The position numbers and the translations under genes are program-made. From the NCBI GenBank assembly GCA_035048495.1, contig CM068541.1:12655929-12719928 (forward strand): a stretch of DNA of 64,000 nucleotides, in the 5' to 3' direction. This DNA comes from Euptelea pleiosperma (Eukaryota > Streptophyta > Magnoliopsida > Ranunculales > Eupteleaceae). Shown here in pieces: positions 45,304-56,163 of the stretch. The notes below the pieces were generated by a model that saw only the letters and a list, made by a program, of their open reading frames with translations, was not told where the DNA came from and ran no database searches. Each line of letters opens with the position of its first letter. Position 1 is the stretch's first letter.

Positions 45304-46105
45304 CGTCGAATACAAAGTCTTAAGCCGGGAGTTACAAACCGGAAGGCCGGGATGATCTAAAATTCTAAGTCATGCGACTGGAATTGAGGAGAATCACGTT
45401 GATTACAAAGTCCTAAGCCGGGAGTTACAAACCGGAAGGCCGGGATGATCTAAAATTCCAAGTCATGCGACTGGAATTGAAGAGAATCACGTCGAATACA
45501 AAGTCCTAAGCCGGGAGTTACAAACCGGAAGGCCGGGATGATCTAAAATTCTAAGTCATGCGACTGGAATTGAAGAGAATCACGTCGAATACAAAGTCCT
45601 AAGCCGGGAGTTACAAACCGGAAGGCCGGGATGATCTAAAATTCTAAGTCATGCGACTGGAATTGAAGAGAATCACGTCGAATACAAAGTCCTAAGCCGG
45701 GAGTTACAAACCGGAAGGCCGGGATGATCTAAAATTCTAAGTCATGCGACTGGAATTGAAGAGAATCACGTCGAATACAAAGTCCTAAGCCGGGAGTTAC
45801 AAACCGGAAGGCCGGGATGATCTAAAATTCTAAGTCATGCGACTGGAATTGAAGAGAATCACGTCGAATACAAAGTCCTAAGCCGGGAGTTACAAACCGG
45901 AAGGCCGGGATGATCTAAAATTCTAAGTCATGCGACTGGAATTGAGGAGAATCACGTCGATTACAAAGTCCTAGCCGGGATCTTTGGATTCTTATCAATC
46001 TTGGCTTCTTGCCTTGATAAGAGTCCAAGTATACAAACCGGAAGGCCGGGATGATCTAAAGATTCTTAGTCATGCGACTAGAATTAATGAGATTCTCGTC
46101 ATTTA
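45304..46105 (+). repeat. 93-bp tandem repeat array, copy C
   Basis: Units start at 45304, 45397, 45490, 45583, 45676, 45769, 45862 and 45955, with the same 93-bp period and unit count as in copy A. Most units here share GAATTGAAGAGAATCACGTCGAATAC, unlike those of A. The last unit has the same hairpin insert (about 45982-46030) and degenerates to about 46105. Confidence 0.92.
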
Positions 46106-46326
46106 TAAAATCCAAGTGAGAGTAATTGACCATGAAATCCTAGCCGGGATAATACAAGTTGATTCCCGACAAACCTATATTCCTGACTAGGATTATTGAA
46201 TTTTAACACATTGAATTCATATTTTTATAAGTATTCAGTTCATGCAATAACAGAAAAGTATTCTATTATATTAAAAAGCCTTAAACGGCATTTACAATTG
46301 TAAACCCAAGGGGTTAGTTACAAAAA

Positions 46327-47804
46327 TCAGGGAAGTGTCACATCCTGCCCGCCGACCGGCTGAGTGACAAGATTTACTGTGACATCCCCTCCTGGAGTCA
46401 CCATGTCTGTCTGAGAAGAGACTGGAACAACTTCAGGTGCCGGGATGGTTGGAGATGGTTCTCGGGTAACTTCTGTTGAAATTATTGTCCCGACAAGTGG
46501 TTCAGGCTGAACTATATTGTCAACAGGATCTTCATCTCCTTCTTCTTCCATCATGGCTTCACATTTGGCGAAGCCTTCCCGGTATCCCTTGTCGTAAGAT
46601 TCTTGTTGGAGGGCATCAGATGCCTGTTTGGTTTCATCCCTCTCAACGGTCATCTTTTCCAGATCTTTTTGCAGGCGACTGGCTCCCTCCTTGAATTTTG
46701 CATACTCCGCCTTGACTTTAATCAAGTTATCTTCAGCTTTTTTCTTTGAAGCAAGAGCTTCAAGAGCCAATTTTCTCTCCATTTCAGCCTTGGTCTTTGA
46801 AACTTCGGCAGAGAGAGTGGCTGCCTGAATTTGCTCCTCGGCCAGTTGAAGTTTAGCTTCAGATGCACTTGATTTTTCGACAAGGGCAGTATAATTTTGG
46901 AGGAGATCACCAAGATAATCCCTCAGACCTACGTAGGCATGGATGCTCTGCAGACAGAAGGAACTGTTAGAATATATTGGAAGAATTCATCAGAGAAAGC
47001 AGTACAAAAAAAAAAAAAAAATAAAAAATAAAAAAAAAAATAAAAAAAAAAAATAAAAAAATTTTCTTACCTCCAGGAGGGAACGACTGAGAACTTCACA
47101 GGGAACTTTTGGGGAAGGCATGTCAATATAACGCAACCTGTCCCGTGGAAGACAGATTCGTTCGATCAACGTCGCAGCCACCCCAGCGTCAGCAATGGAG
47201 CTTTGCTCCGAGATGGGCTGCCCATTAGGCAAGCAACCAGCATTCATGATGTATGGTTCTACGCCATCGAAATCCCGTAGACCTGCAATGGGGTTATCTT
47301 GTTGCCACAATTCTTTCAGTGTAACCCATGTATCAATTAAATCAAATACTGTACCAGACGGGAATGAAGGAGAACGAATGTGCTCACCAATTGAATGACT
47401 GGGCCCGGCAGTGTCTGTTGGACGAGAGGTTGATGGAGGGGTAGATATTGGTTGAAGCTCTGGAGACGGAAGGAATCCAGGAGGAGATCGCATAGTGGCG
47501 ATCGAAGGAGAAGCAGAAGGTATGGCAGCTACCGCAGGAGAATCTGGGGCCTCGGAAGGTTGAGTTGATGAGGAACCACCAGCCACCGCAGTAGTTACGA
47601 TACCCTCCCGAGTCAGTGATGCCTCTAATTCAGGAGCTAGTCCCTTCACCAGTTTTCTTTTCTTCCTTGGCACTAAAGTTGGGACAGCAAAGGTATCCTT
47701 CCTCATCTCGGCCATTCTACCCTCCATCTGCATAGGAGGTAACAGGTTAGATGATCACATAAGAATATGAGTTAGACATCAGCTATAGAAGAATATGAGT
47801 TAGA

Positions 47805-47848
<44 letters not shown>

Positions 47849-49810
47849 AAAAAATAAAAAAATAAAAAAATTTTCTTACCTCCAGGAGGGAACGACTGAG
47901 AACTTCACAGGGAACTTTTGGGGAAGGCATGTCAATATAACGCAACCTGTCCCGTGGAAGACAGATTCGTTCGATCAACGTCGCAGCCACCCCAGCGTCA
48001 GCAATGGAGCTTTGCTCCGAGATGGGCTGCCCATTAGGCAAGCAACCAGCATTCATGATGTATGGTTCTACGCCATCGAAATCCCGTAGACCTGCAATGG
48101 GGTTATCTTGTCGCCACAATTCTTTCAGTGTAACCCATGTATCAATTAAATCAAATACTGTACCAGACGGGAATGAAGGAGAACGAATGTGCTCACCAAT
48201 TGAATGACTGGGCCCGGCAGTGTCTGTTGGACGAGAGGTTGATGGAGGGGTAGATATTGGTTGAAGCTCTGGAGACGGAAGGAATCCAGGAGGAGATCGC
48301 ATAGTGGCGATCGAAGGAGAAGCAGAAGGTATGGCAGCTACCGCAGGAGAATCTGGGGCCTCGGAAGGTTGAGTTGATGAGGAACCACCAGCCACCGCAG
48401 TAGTTACGATACCCTCCCGAGTCAGTGATGCCTCTAATTCAGGAGCTAGTCCCTTCACCAGTTTTCTTTTCTTCCTTGGCACTAAAGTTGGGACAGCAAA
48501 GGTATCCTTCCTCATCTCGGCCATTCTACCCTCCATCTGCATAGGAGGTAACAGGTTAGATGATCACATAAGAATATGAGTTAGACATCAGCTATAGAAG
48601 AATATACCTCTGCCTCTTCCAACCGGACAAGTTCCCGGGCAAAATCATTCAGAGGTTCTTGTCGACCATCTGGATGTCTGAAGAATTCGGCCACGGGGTA
48701 AGGAGCAGCCGTGACCCGACTTGTTGGGGGATTTACATGGGCTGGCGTGCTATGAGTTTGGCGAGGTCTCTTTATTAAGGGGATGTCGGGACTTATATCC
48801 TCCTCTTCCCGAGACACTTCATCCCTTGCAGTAATCTCCACAGCAGGACGCTTACGCGAATAGTCGGGAGCCGTTATCCGCAGGTCCCGTGAGATGACAG
48901 GAGTGGGAGCTGAGGATCTTTTATTTTTGTCAATTAGCCCCGCCAGGGACCATTGCTTTACTACCTTGGGGATTTTCCTCAAGATATATTTGACCTTGTC
49001 CTCTATATCCTGAGGATATTTCCAGGGACGTCTGGTATAGTCTACAGCAGAGAAGAGAGGAAATTGATCAATAGACTGATTAACTGAATCTAAAGGAGAT
49101 TGACGGGATATAAAGAGGAGCTTACCCGACAAGTTAAAGCTTGTGCGGACTCTATGGCTGCTGGAGCTCCCCTCCACACGCTCGTCAAATTCCCAAGATC
49201 CAGTCACCAGCAGAGGATCAGAGTGCCATCCCTTATGACTATCGGGCAGGCTCTCAACTATCTTCTGATTTTTATTCCGGGCAGCTACCGACCAGAACAT
49301 ATCGGTATCGAAGGAGTCTGGGCATCTCCTCAAAATGTACAGATAATCGATCTCGGAGAGACCAATCTGGTATTTACTCGTAGAGTTGAAATACTCTATC
49401 CTATTCATCAGACGCCAGAAATTTCCGTGCATCTGGCCGGGAGCCCGGTCGTAGAACCAGAGGACTTCCCTCACTAAAGGAGTCAGAGGTAGGGTTAACC
49501 CGAACTTCAATTGAAGCCGAGTGATACTTATCTCGCCAGGGTTGGTATTTTCCCCATGACGAGAACCGATATTAACAAAAACAGAAGAAGGAATGGCAAA
49601 TTCTTTTCTCAAACCTACAATATAAGGGTCATTCCCATAAGTTGGGACCCTGACGATGACTTGAGGAATTATTGGTTCCTCCCTATATACATCTACTTCT
49701 CTATCCAACGAATCAGAGGATAATTGCTCCTCTACATCAACACTGGTTTCTACTGGTTCTCTGGGAACCATTTCTTCGGTATCTTCAAGAACCCTTTTAC
49801 CCCTAGCCAT
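46327..49810 (-). CDS. Antisense gene of Tat copy C, with duplicated middle exon
   Basis: Proposed exons on the minus strand: 49810-48608 (401 codons), 48536-47880 (exon 2a, 219 codons), 47727-47071 (exon 2b, 219 codons) and 46947-46327 (206 codons plus stop). All introns are GT-AG and phase 0. The two copies of exon 2 lie in an 809-bp tandem duplication and differ at one codon (Arg in 2a, Gln in 2b). Using both gives about 1045 aa; skipping one gives about 826 aa, close to the 828 of copy A. The conserved block, basic cluster (PRKKRKL) and C-terminal coiled coil are as in copy A. A-rich tracts, up to about 40 A on the plus strand, sit in the introns. Function is unknown; splicing is inferred. 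Confidence 0.72.
47062..48608. repeat. 809-bp tandem duplication with A-rich tracts
   Basis: The block starting TTTTCTTACCTCCAGG at 47062 recurs at 47871, an offset of 809 bp, and the two copies are nearly identical. Each copy is preceded by an A-rich tract (about 47006-47061 and 47806-47870). The outer junction has GAATATGAGTTAGAC repeated. Copy A has neither the duplication nor the A-tracts, so both arose in the copy C lineage. Confidence 0.88.
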
Positions 49811-49995
49811 TTGAAGAAGAAGATGAAGAAGAAAATGAAAGTATACGAGAGGGGATGGCAGATGAGAGAAAAGTACCGTTACAGTCTGGAAGCAGCGAAC
49901 AGAGGAGATACAGGTGAAGAACAGCTTGAGCTTGGAGCTTGAAGTATTGCAGAGCACGGATCAGGGCGAAGAAATGAAAGAAAGCGGTGAATAAA

Positions 49996-50004
49996 CCTTT
50001 TATA
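49996..50004 (-). promoter_or_regulatory. TATA box of the antisense gene, copy C
   Basis: TATAAAAGG on the minus strand about 190 bases upstream of the ATG at 49810, conserved with copies A and B. Confidence 0.55.
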
Positions 50005-50326
50005 GGCAAAGATCTGGTTATATCAAACCAGCAGTTTGGCTATATCAAATCTCGGGCGCCAAAACTCAAAAGATTGGTTACTCGACGGTTCGGTTACCTA
50101 TTCCCTCGAATACTGTACCCATCAATCATTCCATTCGACGACGTACATTGGGCAGCACGTTGCTACGGACACGTATCATGAATACAGCAAACAGTAAGCG
50201 CAGTATTAAATGCGGAGGAAAGTGATCGATTGGTTATTTCATGATCCAACAGCTAAGAAACAGATATGAAACGTGGATGGCCAAGATCTTTTTCAGAAGA
50301 TACGACGGTCAGTTATCGATCTTCTC

Positions 50327-50340
50327 AAAAAGGGGGGCGA
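50327..50340 (+). other. Polypurine tract, copy C
   Basis: AAAAAGGGGGGCGA directly before the 3' LTR, identical to copy A. Confidence 0.8.
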
Positions 50341-51638
50341 TGTGGGTGCCGTATTTTCCAGCTAGTCAAAATTGGACACGTATCTCTGGCTTAGCACGTG
50401 CGGTTTCAAATACACAACGCGTGTTAGACGACAGCACGCGAGAGTTAATGCGCTGGAATCATCATCAAGAGCAATAAACTGCCAATCGTGTCGCTCGATT
50501 TCCATTACTTGGAAATGCCACGTGTCAGGATTGTTTTATCGACACATGGAAGTGATGCTGACAGAGAATATTAGCGTCTCAGCCTTTAATATGCCGGGAA
50601 GTATTCAATCTTGCCCGACATATTGATGAGTCTCATCCCACCGAGATCAACTGGATAGACGGGATCTTCTACAATCTCATCCCGGGAACTCAAGGTTCTC
50701 TTCCCGGGAAAACTCAAGTATATCATCCCGGGAACTCCAAACATGTCATCCCGGGAACTCATCCTGGCAATTCAAGTATATCATCCCGGGAATTCCAAAC
50801 ATGTCATCCCGGGAACTCATCTTGGCAACTCAGGTATATCATCCCGGAAACTCCAAATATGTCATCCCGGGAACTCATCCTGGCAACTCAAAGTATAGAT
50901 TCCCGGGAACTCTGAACATCTCATCCCGAGACATCCTCCCGGCAAGGTCAAATTATTGGCTGGATGCATTTATCCCGACAAGGTCATCAGACTTGCTTGA
51001 CGGGATCTATTTCAATATCATCCCGTCAAAGCCAGATAATGTCAAATGACTTACGTGGCATGATCTCTTACATACGAGGTAAGTATTCTGAATACCATCG
51101 ATTTCTTAACTAATGAATATTGGCCACGTGGCAGCTAGTTGAATTATCACGGATTCGACATCACCTTATCTGAACACCTGACACGGAGGATGCCACCTCA
51201 GTATTATTTCAGTTATTTCAGGTATAACTGAATCAAGAAAGTCAAAGTTTAAACCGACAGATTCTGTTTTATAACAGAATCTATCTGAGTCATCATTGAC
51301 TGATAATGACTAGACACGTGGAAGGTGAGTCACGCCAGTTCCAAGGCTATAAATACAAGACCTTCAGAACTGAGAAAAGGATCTTGCTCTCCAGATCCAG
51401 ATAGCTTAAACTCTGAAATCTTTTACTATTTCCTAAAACCTGTTACATTTCCTAAGCTGACTTGAGCGTCGGAGCCTTGTCAACAGGTACAACCAAATCT
51501 CATCTGGAGATCATCCTATCCTTCGCAGAGGAGAAAGCAGTTTCATCCTGGAGCATCAGAGTCGTCCGATCATCACCATAATCCGAATCGTCTGACCTCA
51601 AAGATTGTGTGGGTTAGATCAGATATTTTTCCCCCACA
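50341..51638 (+). repeat. 3' LTR of Tat copy C
   Basis: 1298 bp with the same borders as the 5' LTR and about three differences from it. It is followed by the GTCGT duplication at 51639-51643. Confidence 0.95.
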
Positions 51639-51643
51639 GTCGT
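51639..51643 (+). other. Target-site duplication of copy C, right
   Basis: GTCGT, identical to 38357-38361. Confidence 0.93.
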
Positions 51644-52235
51644 CATTCATGATTGACAGATTTTTCTAGTCCATAAGCTAGGATGGAATTCATCCTTGTT
51701 ATTTTTGCATATATAAGGATCAGATCTGCTGAAGTTGCACTCCAGAACTCTTTTCGGTCTTGTGGTTTACTTTACGTGTGATGTAGGACGAGAGACTTTT
51801 TTGTGATGAGATAGAATTTCGGTGAAATCACTCTACCGTATTTTGAAGGAATCACTCTTCCTTCGTAGGCATCTCACCCAAAAAATTTGGAATCACTCCA
51901 AAAGAAAATAATCTCTTCATTCTTCTTCAAAATTGAACCAACAACTTCTGTTTTAGAAAAATTCTTCAAAGGGGCCATTTCCAACTCTTGTACTTTGGAC
52001 AAAAGTGCATAGGATTCCCGAAGCCTTTCTTTTGATTTATTAGCTGTAGGAGCCTGAGTAGCAGTGGTCTCAGATTCAAAAATTGCTTCTACTCCTCGAT
52101 CCTAGATAGACTTTGATGCTGGGAACCTGAGCAGCAGCGGTCTTAAATTCAAGAACTGTTTCTACTCTTTGATTTCAAACCTTTATCAACGTCAAGGTTA
52201 CAGAACGGTTTTTGAGGGGAAGGAAGCCTCTAATT
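51644..52235. other. Intron sequence; nothing identified
   Basis: No recognised coding or repeat feature. Confidence 0.4.
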
Positions 52236-52473
52236 TTTGACATTGTCCTTTCTATCAAGGCGCTTCTCTTCTTTTGGTGTAAGCTATTTGAGGAGTGCAA
52301 AGGCTTGTCCTTTGAGGACTTATTGTTTAGATGGGATTCTTTTATGCTTAGGGGAAATTAGGTGTCTACTCGTTTTTTTCTTGCTCTTTGCTGTCTTGGA
52401 GGTCTTCTCGACCTCCTTTTTCTCTTTGCTTGTATCTGCCTTCTTTGATGAAATCTACTTTATCAAAAAAAGG
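52236..52473 (+). pseudogene. LINE 3'-end fragment
   Basis: A short block reading LFEECKGLSFEDLLFRWDSF, followed by a stop, an untranslated tail and TTTATCAAAAAAA at 52473. It matches the ends of the other LINE copies and is strongly 5'-truncated. Confidence 0.65.
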
Positions 52474-53654
52474 TTGCGGAAAATGGGACGACGGAGAAGG
52501 ACAAATGGCGGTGACTTGGATTTTGGTGATGACCGCGGATACTTGTAGACAACGGTGAGAGATAGGAAATTCAATTTTTTTTGATAATGTGAAGTGTTAT
52601 TCACACGTGGGGATACCCTACAAAATACACCCGCTGGAGACTTCAAGAAGAGGACTTTTAAACAAGACTAATCTCTACTAAGAAGGAGAAAAAGGTACAG
52701 CTAGCAACTCCTCCCATCTAAATACAAAGAAGTCGAAATAACAGCTGCTAAACTCCGGAGAGATAGAAGACCATAGGAACAAATAAGCTTTTACCCTCAA
52801 CACCACTTTAATTTTTTTTTCTTCTCTCCCTTAAAAAATGCAGGTGTTTCCCTCTCTCCAAACAACTCACATCATAGCAAACGAATGCAAACGTCAAAGG
52901 TATCTCCCTCTTCTACAGAAACTGTTCTTCCTGCTCCCTTGGATACCGTCAATCACTCGTTCCGAGATTTATACCAAATTTGATGCAGGACTTTGGCTTC
53001 ACACCAAATTAGCCGCATTTGCACCAAGTTTTCCATTCATAGGAGATTTCACAAACGTGCTTTTCTATTTCTTTGTTCATTTCGCTATACCAAAATCAAA
53101 GATTACATCGCTATTTATAAAACTCTAACTTTCCTAATCCTAATCAATCTAAATGACTTTTTAAAAATATTTGAAATTGATTACAATTAAAAATAAAAAA
53201 GATTGCAATTCTAATTAAAATAAAATTAATTCTGACTAATCTTGCGGGGTCCGCTGCTTTGGCTCTCTTCACTAATCCGGTGTGTGGACTATCAAGTAGA
53301 ATTCTTCTGCATCAATGTGGTTGCTCAAGTAGTTGTTAAAGCCCAAGGCCTCAAGAGAGTGTGTTTAAACTTTAAAGAGACAGTGAGAGAAGCGAGGAGA
53401 GAAGAGAGAGAGAGTAGAGAGTGACGTCTAGCTTGTGGTGAAGCTCGTGTTTTGCAAAAGTTGCTTACACAAGGAAAAAATAGAATTATGTTTTGGAGAA
53501 GCACAATATATAGCTATTAAATAAAAGAAAAGAAATAGAATCAAAGACACAGTAAAAATACCAAAAAGTCTATCTGTGAGAATAGTAGGTTCCTATTCTA
53601 GAGATGTCTTTCCCTTGTAAGGTTTATAAGATTGTCGACTTCTATTTTTGGTTG
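52474..53654. other. Intron sequence; possible LINE tail only
   Basis: A T-run followed by GATAATG near 52570-52585 may be the minus-strand tail of another LINE piece. Otherwise no gene or repeat is recognised; the region is AT-rich. Confidence 0.35.
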
Positions 53655-53940
53655 TTGAGCTTGAGCAGCTTTCCTTTGTGAAAGATTTTGTGCATGTGGA
53701 ACTCATCTTTAGCATCTTTCCTTTGTTAGGGAGATTTGAATTTTGAAGGAGATCTTGATGATACTAAAGCTACCATAGATCTCGTGGGCCCTATGATGAT
53801 GTGTAACTCATTGTGCATCTAGGAGTTGTCCCACGTGTTAAAACATGTGTGAAACGCCATACTTGCATGCGCGTGCTGCTTGGCTCAAACGTGCAAGGCT
53901 CTGATGTGTAATCCAATGGTCAGACGGATGTATGAGAAGT
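53655..53940. repeat. Direct repeat flanking the copia nest, left copy
   Basis: About 280 bases, starting TTGAGCTTGAGCAGCTTTCC, resemble 60885-61190 in the same orientation, with many substitutions and small indels. The pair brackets the old minus-strand copia. The right copy lies upstream of the integrase-RT linker of that copia, so they may not be its LTRs. Confidence 0.55.
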
Positions 53941-54330
53941 CATATCTTTAACATACCCCGTCAAGTTGAACATGGTGAGAGGGACAATGTTCAACATGTT
54001 GCGTAGAGTTTCTAGAGAGGGCTTAGGGAGACTCTTGATTAAGACATCAGCGATTTGGAAATGAGTAGGAACAAAACGAACTCGAAGAGAACCAAAGACA
54101 TCCTTTTCTCGAATGAAGTTGTAGTTAAGTTCGATATGTTTCTACTGGGCATGGAATAAGGATTAGAAACTATATGTACAACACTCGTATTGTCACATAA
54201 AAGAATAGGAGGCTCAGCTAAGTTAATACTAATATTGTGCAATAGAAACGAAATCCAAGTAAACTGTAGTAGTGAAAGCCAGAGAGTGATATTTTTCCTT
54301 GGAATTGGACCGAGAGATAGAGGTTGCTTC

Positions 54331-54685
54331 TGTTGGATTCTATGTACACCCACATGGGGGTGTTCTTAGTGGACTGCGTTCCACTACCCCATGTGGGGTT
54401 TATTCTCTATTGCTTATGGGTTAAGTGATGGGCCCATCCACTTAACCCACAATCTCTTTATTTCATGTTAGTGGGTTAAGTGGTGGGCCCCCACTTGACC
54501 CACACGATTTCTCCTTTACTTGTAGAAGGGGTTTCCCCTACTTATAAATATTACTTATGGGAGATTGAATATTCACTTCAATCTCCCCAGTCTCTCTCAA
54601 ACCCTAATCTCTCATTCTCTCCCTAACCTCCATTATCTCTCTTTCTCAATCTTTAGCATATTGGTGACAACCTCAAACAACAACA
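54331..54685 (+). repeat. 5' LTR of the copia element
   Basis: Begins TGTTGGATTC and ends CAACAACA, directly followed by the primer-binding site. Confidence 0.9.
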
Positions 54686-54697
54686 TGGTATCAAAGC
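54686..54697 (+). other. Primer-binding site, initiator-Met tRNA type
   Basis: TGGTATCAAAGC directly after the 5' LTR is the usual copia primer site, complementary to the initiator methionine tRNA. Confidence 0.85.
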
Positions 54698-55261
54698 ATG
54701 GTTACTCTAGGGCCAAAATCATTATCCCTTAGAGTTTCCACGAAGATCTTATGTGGGAATCCGAAGTCTGGGCAAGTTTTGAGCAAATCGCAGAGGGTCC
54801 TCCTGCGAAGTTCTTGGATCTTTTCGAAAGCAATGGAACCAGAGATCTATCATTCCTGGTGTATTTCCTGCTATCAGTCGTTAGAGATCCACTTTATCCC
54901 CGTTCTTCAGGATTTTTTTATCAGTTTTTTTCAAAGAACACGTATATCGAGGTTTTTTGGGTTTTGATTTTCTTCGAGATTTGTGTCATTTTTGGGCTCT
55001 CTACTCAAACCGCCCCTCTCATAGGGCCAGTAAGGTTCGACAGAAACTTATTTCAGAATTTTTGGATCATCGGATCTCCGGTTCCAAAAATCGAATCCCC
55101 GGCTCAGATTTCGGGTTTTTTATTTTCTTGAGATTGGTGCACTTGTGCTCTCTACCCTAGCCGCACCTCCCTGTGGATTATCCGGGATCTACAGTGTCTC
55201 GATCTTATCAGACATTTGTTACATAGTTTCGTTTGTTTCCTTGCCATCTACCATTGCAGAT

Positions 55262-56163
55262 GCACTTAGTCACCCAAAGTGGAAAGGGGCTATGATAGAC
55301 GAAATGTAGGCTCTTGAAAAAAATAAGACATGGGATCTTGTTTCTTTATCCAGGGGGAAGAAACCAGTGGGGTGCAAGTGGGTCTTCACCGTGAAGCACA
55401 AGGCAGATGGGTCCATTGATAGGTACAAAGCTCGGCTAGTTGCCAAGGGGTTCACCCAGACCTATGTGATAGATTACCAAGAGACATTTGCACTTGTAGC
55501 CAAGATGAACTCAATCAGGGTTCTACTGTCCTTGGCTGCAAACAGGTCATCGCCTTTACATCAGCTGGATGTAAAGAAAGCTTTTCTACATGGGGACCTA
55601 ACAAAGAAAGTTTACATGAAAGTGCCACCAGGGTTGAAGCTTGCTGGAAGTGAAGACAGGGTGTGCAGACTGAAGAAAGCTTTATATAGGTTGGAGCAAT
55701 CTCCTCGAGCTTGGTTTGAATGGTTCAATAGTGTAGTGAGAAAAGTAAGCTACACATAGAGTCAGGCAGATCACACTCTGTTTGTGAAGCATCTACAGAC
55801 CAGTATCACTGCATTGATCTTATATGTGGGTGACATAGTCATTATGGGGAGTAACCTGACAGAGATCACAAGGCTCAAGACCTTCTTGTCGTTTGAGTTT
55901 GAGACGAAAGATCTAGGACCATTGAGATACTTTCTAGGGATTGAGGTTGTCAGGTCATTGAGAGGCATCTTCATTTCACAGAGAAAGTATGTCTTAGACT
56001 TACTGAGCGAGACTGGGTATTTGGGTTCGCGACCAGCAGATACTCTTATTGATCAGAACCATCAGCTGAATTCCGAGGACGGTACACTTCTAGGTGATCC
56101 TGCCTTATTTCAGCGATTAGTTGGCAGATTGATATATCTTGCCCATACACGGCCTGACATTGC
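55262..56163 (+). pseudogene. Copia reverse transcriptase, defective
   Basis: Frames read KWVFTVKHKADGSIDRYKAR, then LDVKKAFLHGDL and the C-terminal RT region up to RPDIA. Stops occur near 55306 and 55757. The catalytic YVDD is YVGD here (LILYVGDIVI), so an active-site Asp is lost. A 2.4-kb element interrupts it after codon Ala at 56163. Confidence 0.88.

Larger units (their letters stand above)
38362..51638 (+). mobile_element. Ty3/gypsy Tat-lineage retrotransposon, copy C
   Basis: A 13.3-kb element flanked by a perfect GTCGT duplication, with 1298-bp LTRs that differ at only about three positions by eye, so it is younger than copy A. It has the same layout as A. The pol frame is intact. 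Gag has a 4-base deletion near its N-terminus. The antisense gene has a duplicated middle exon. It sits in the sense direction within intron 1 of the Mpv17 gene. Confidence 0.95.
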
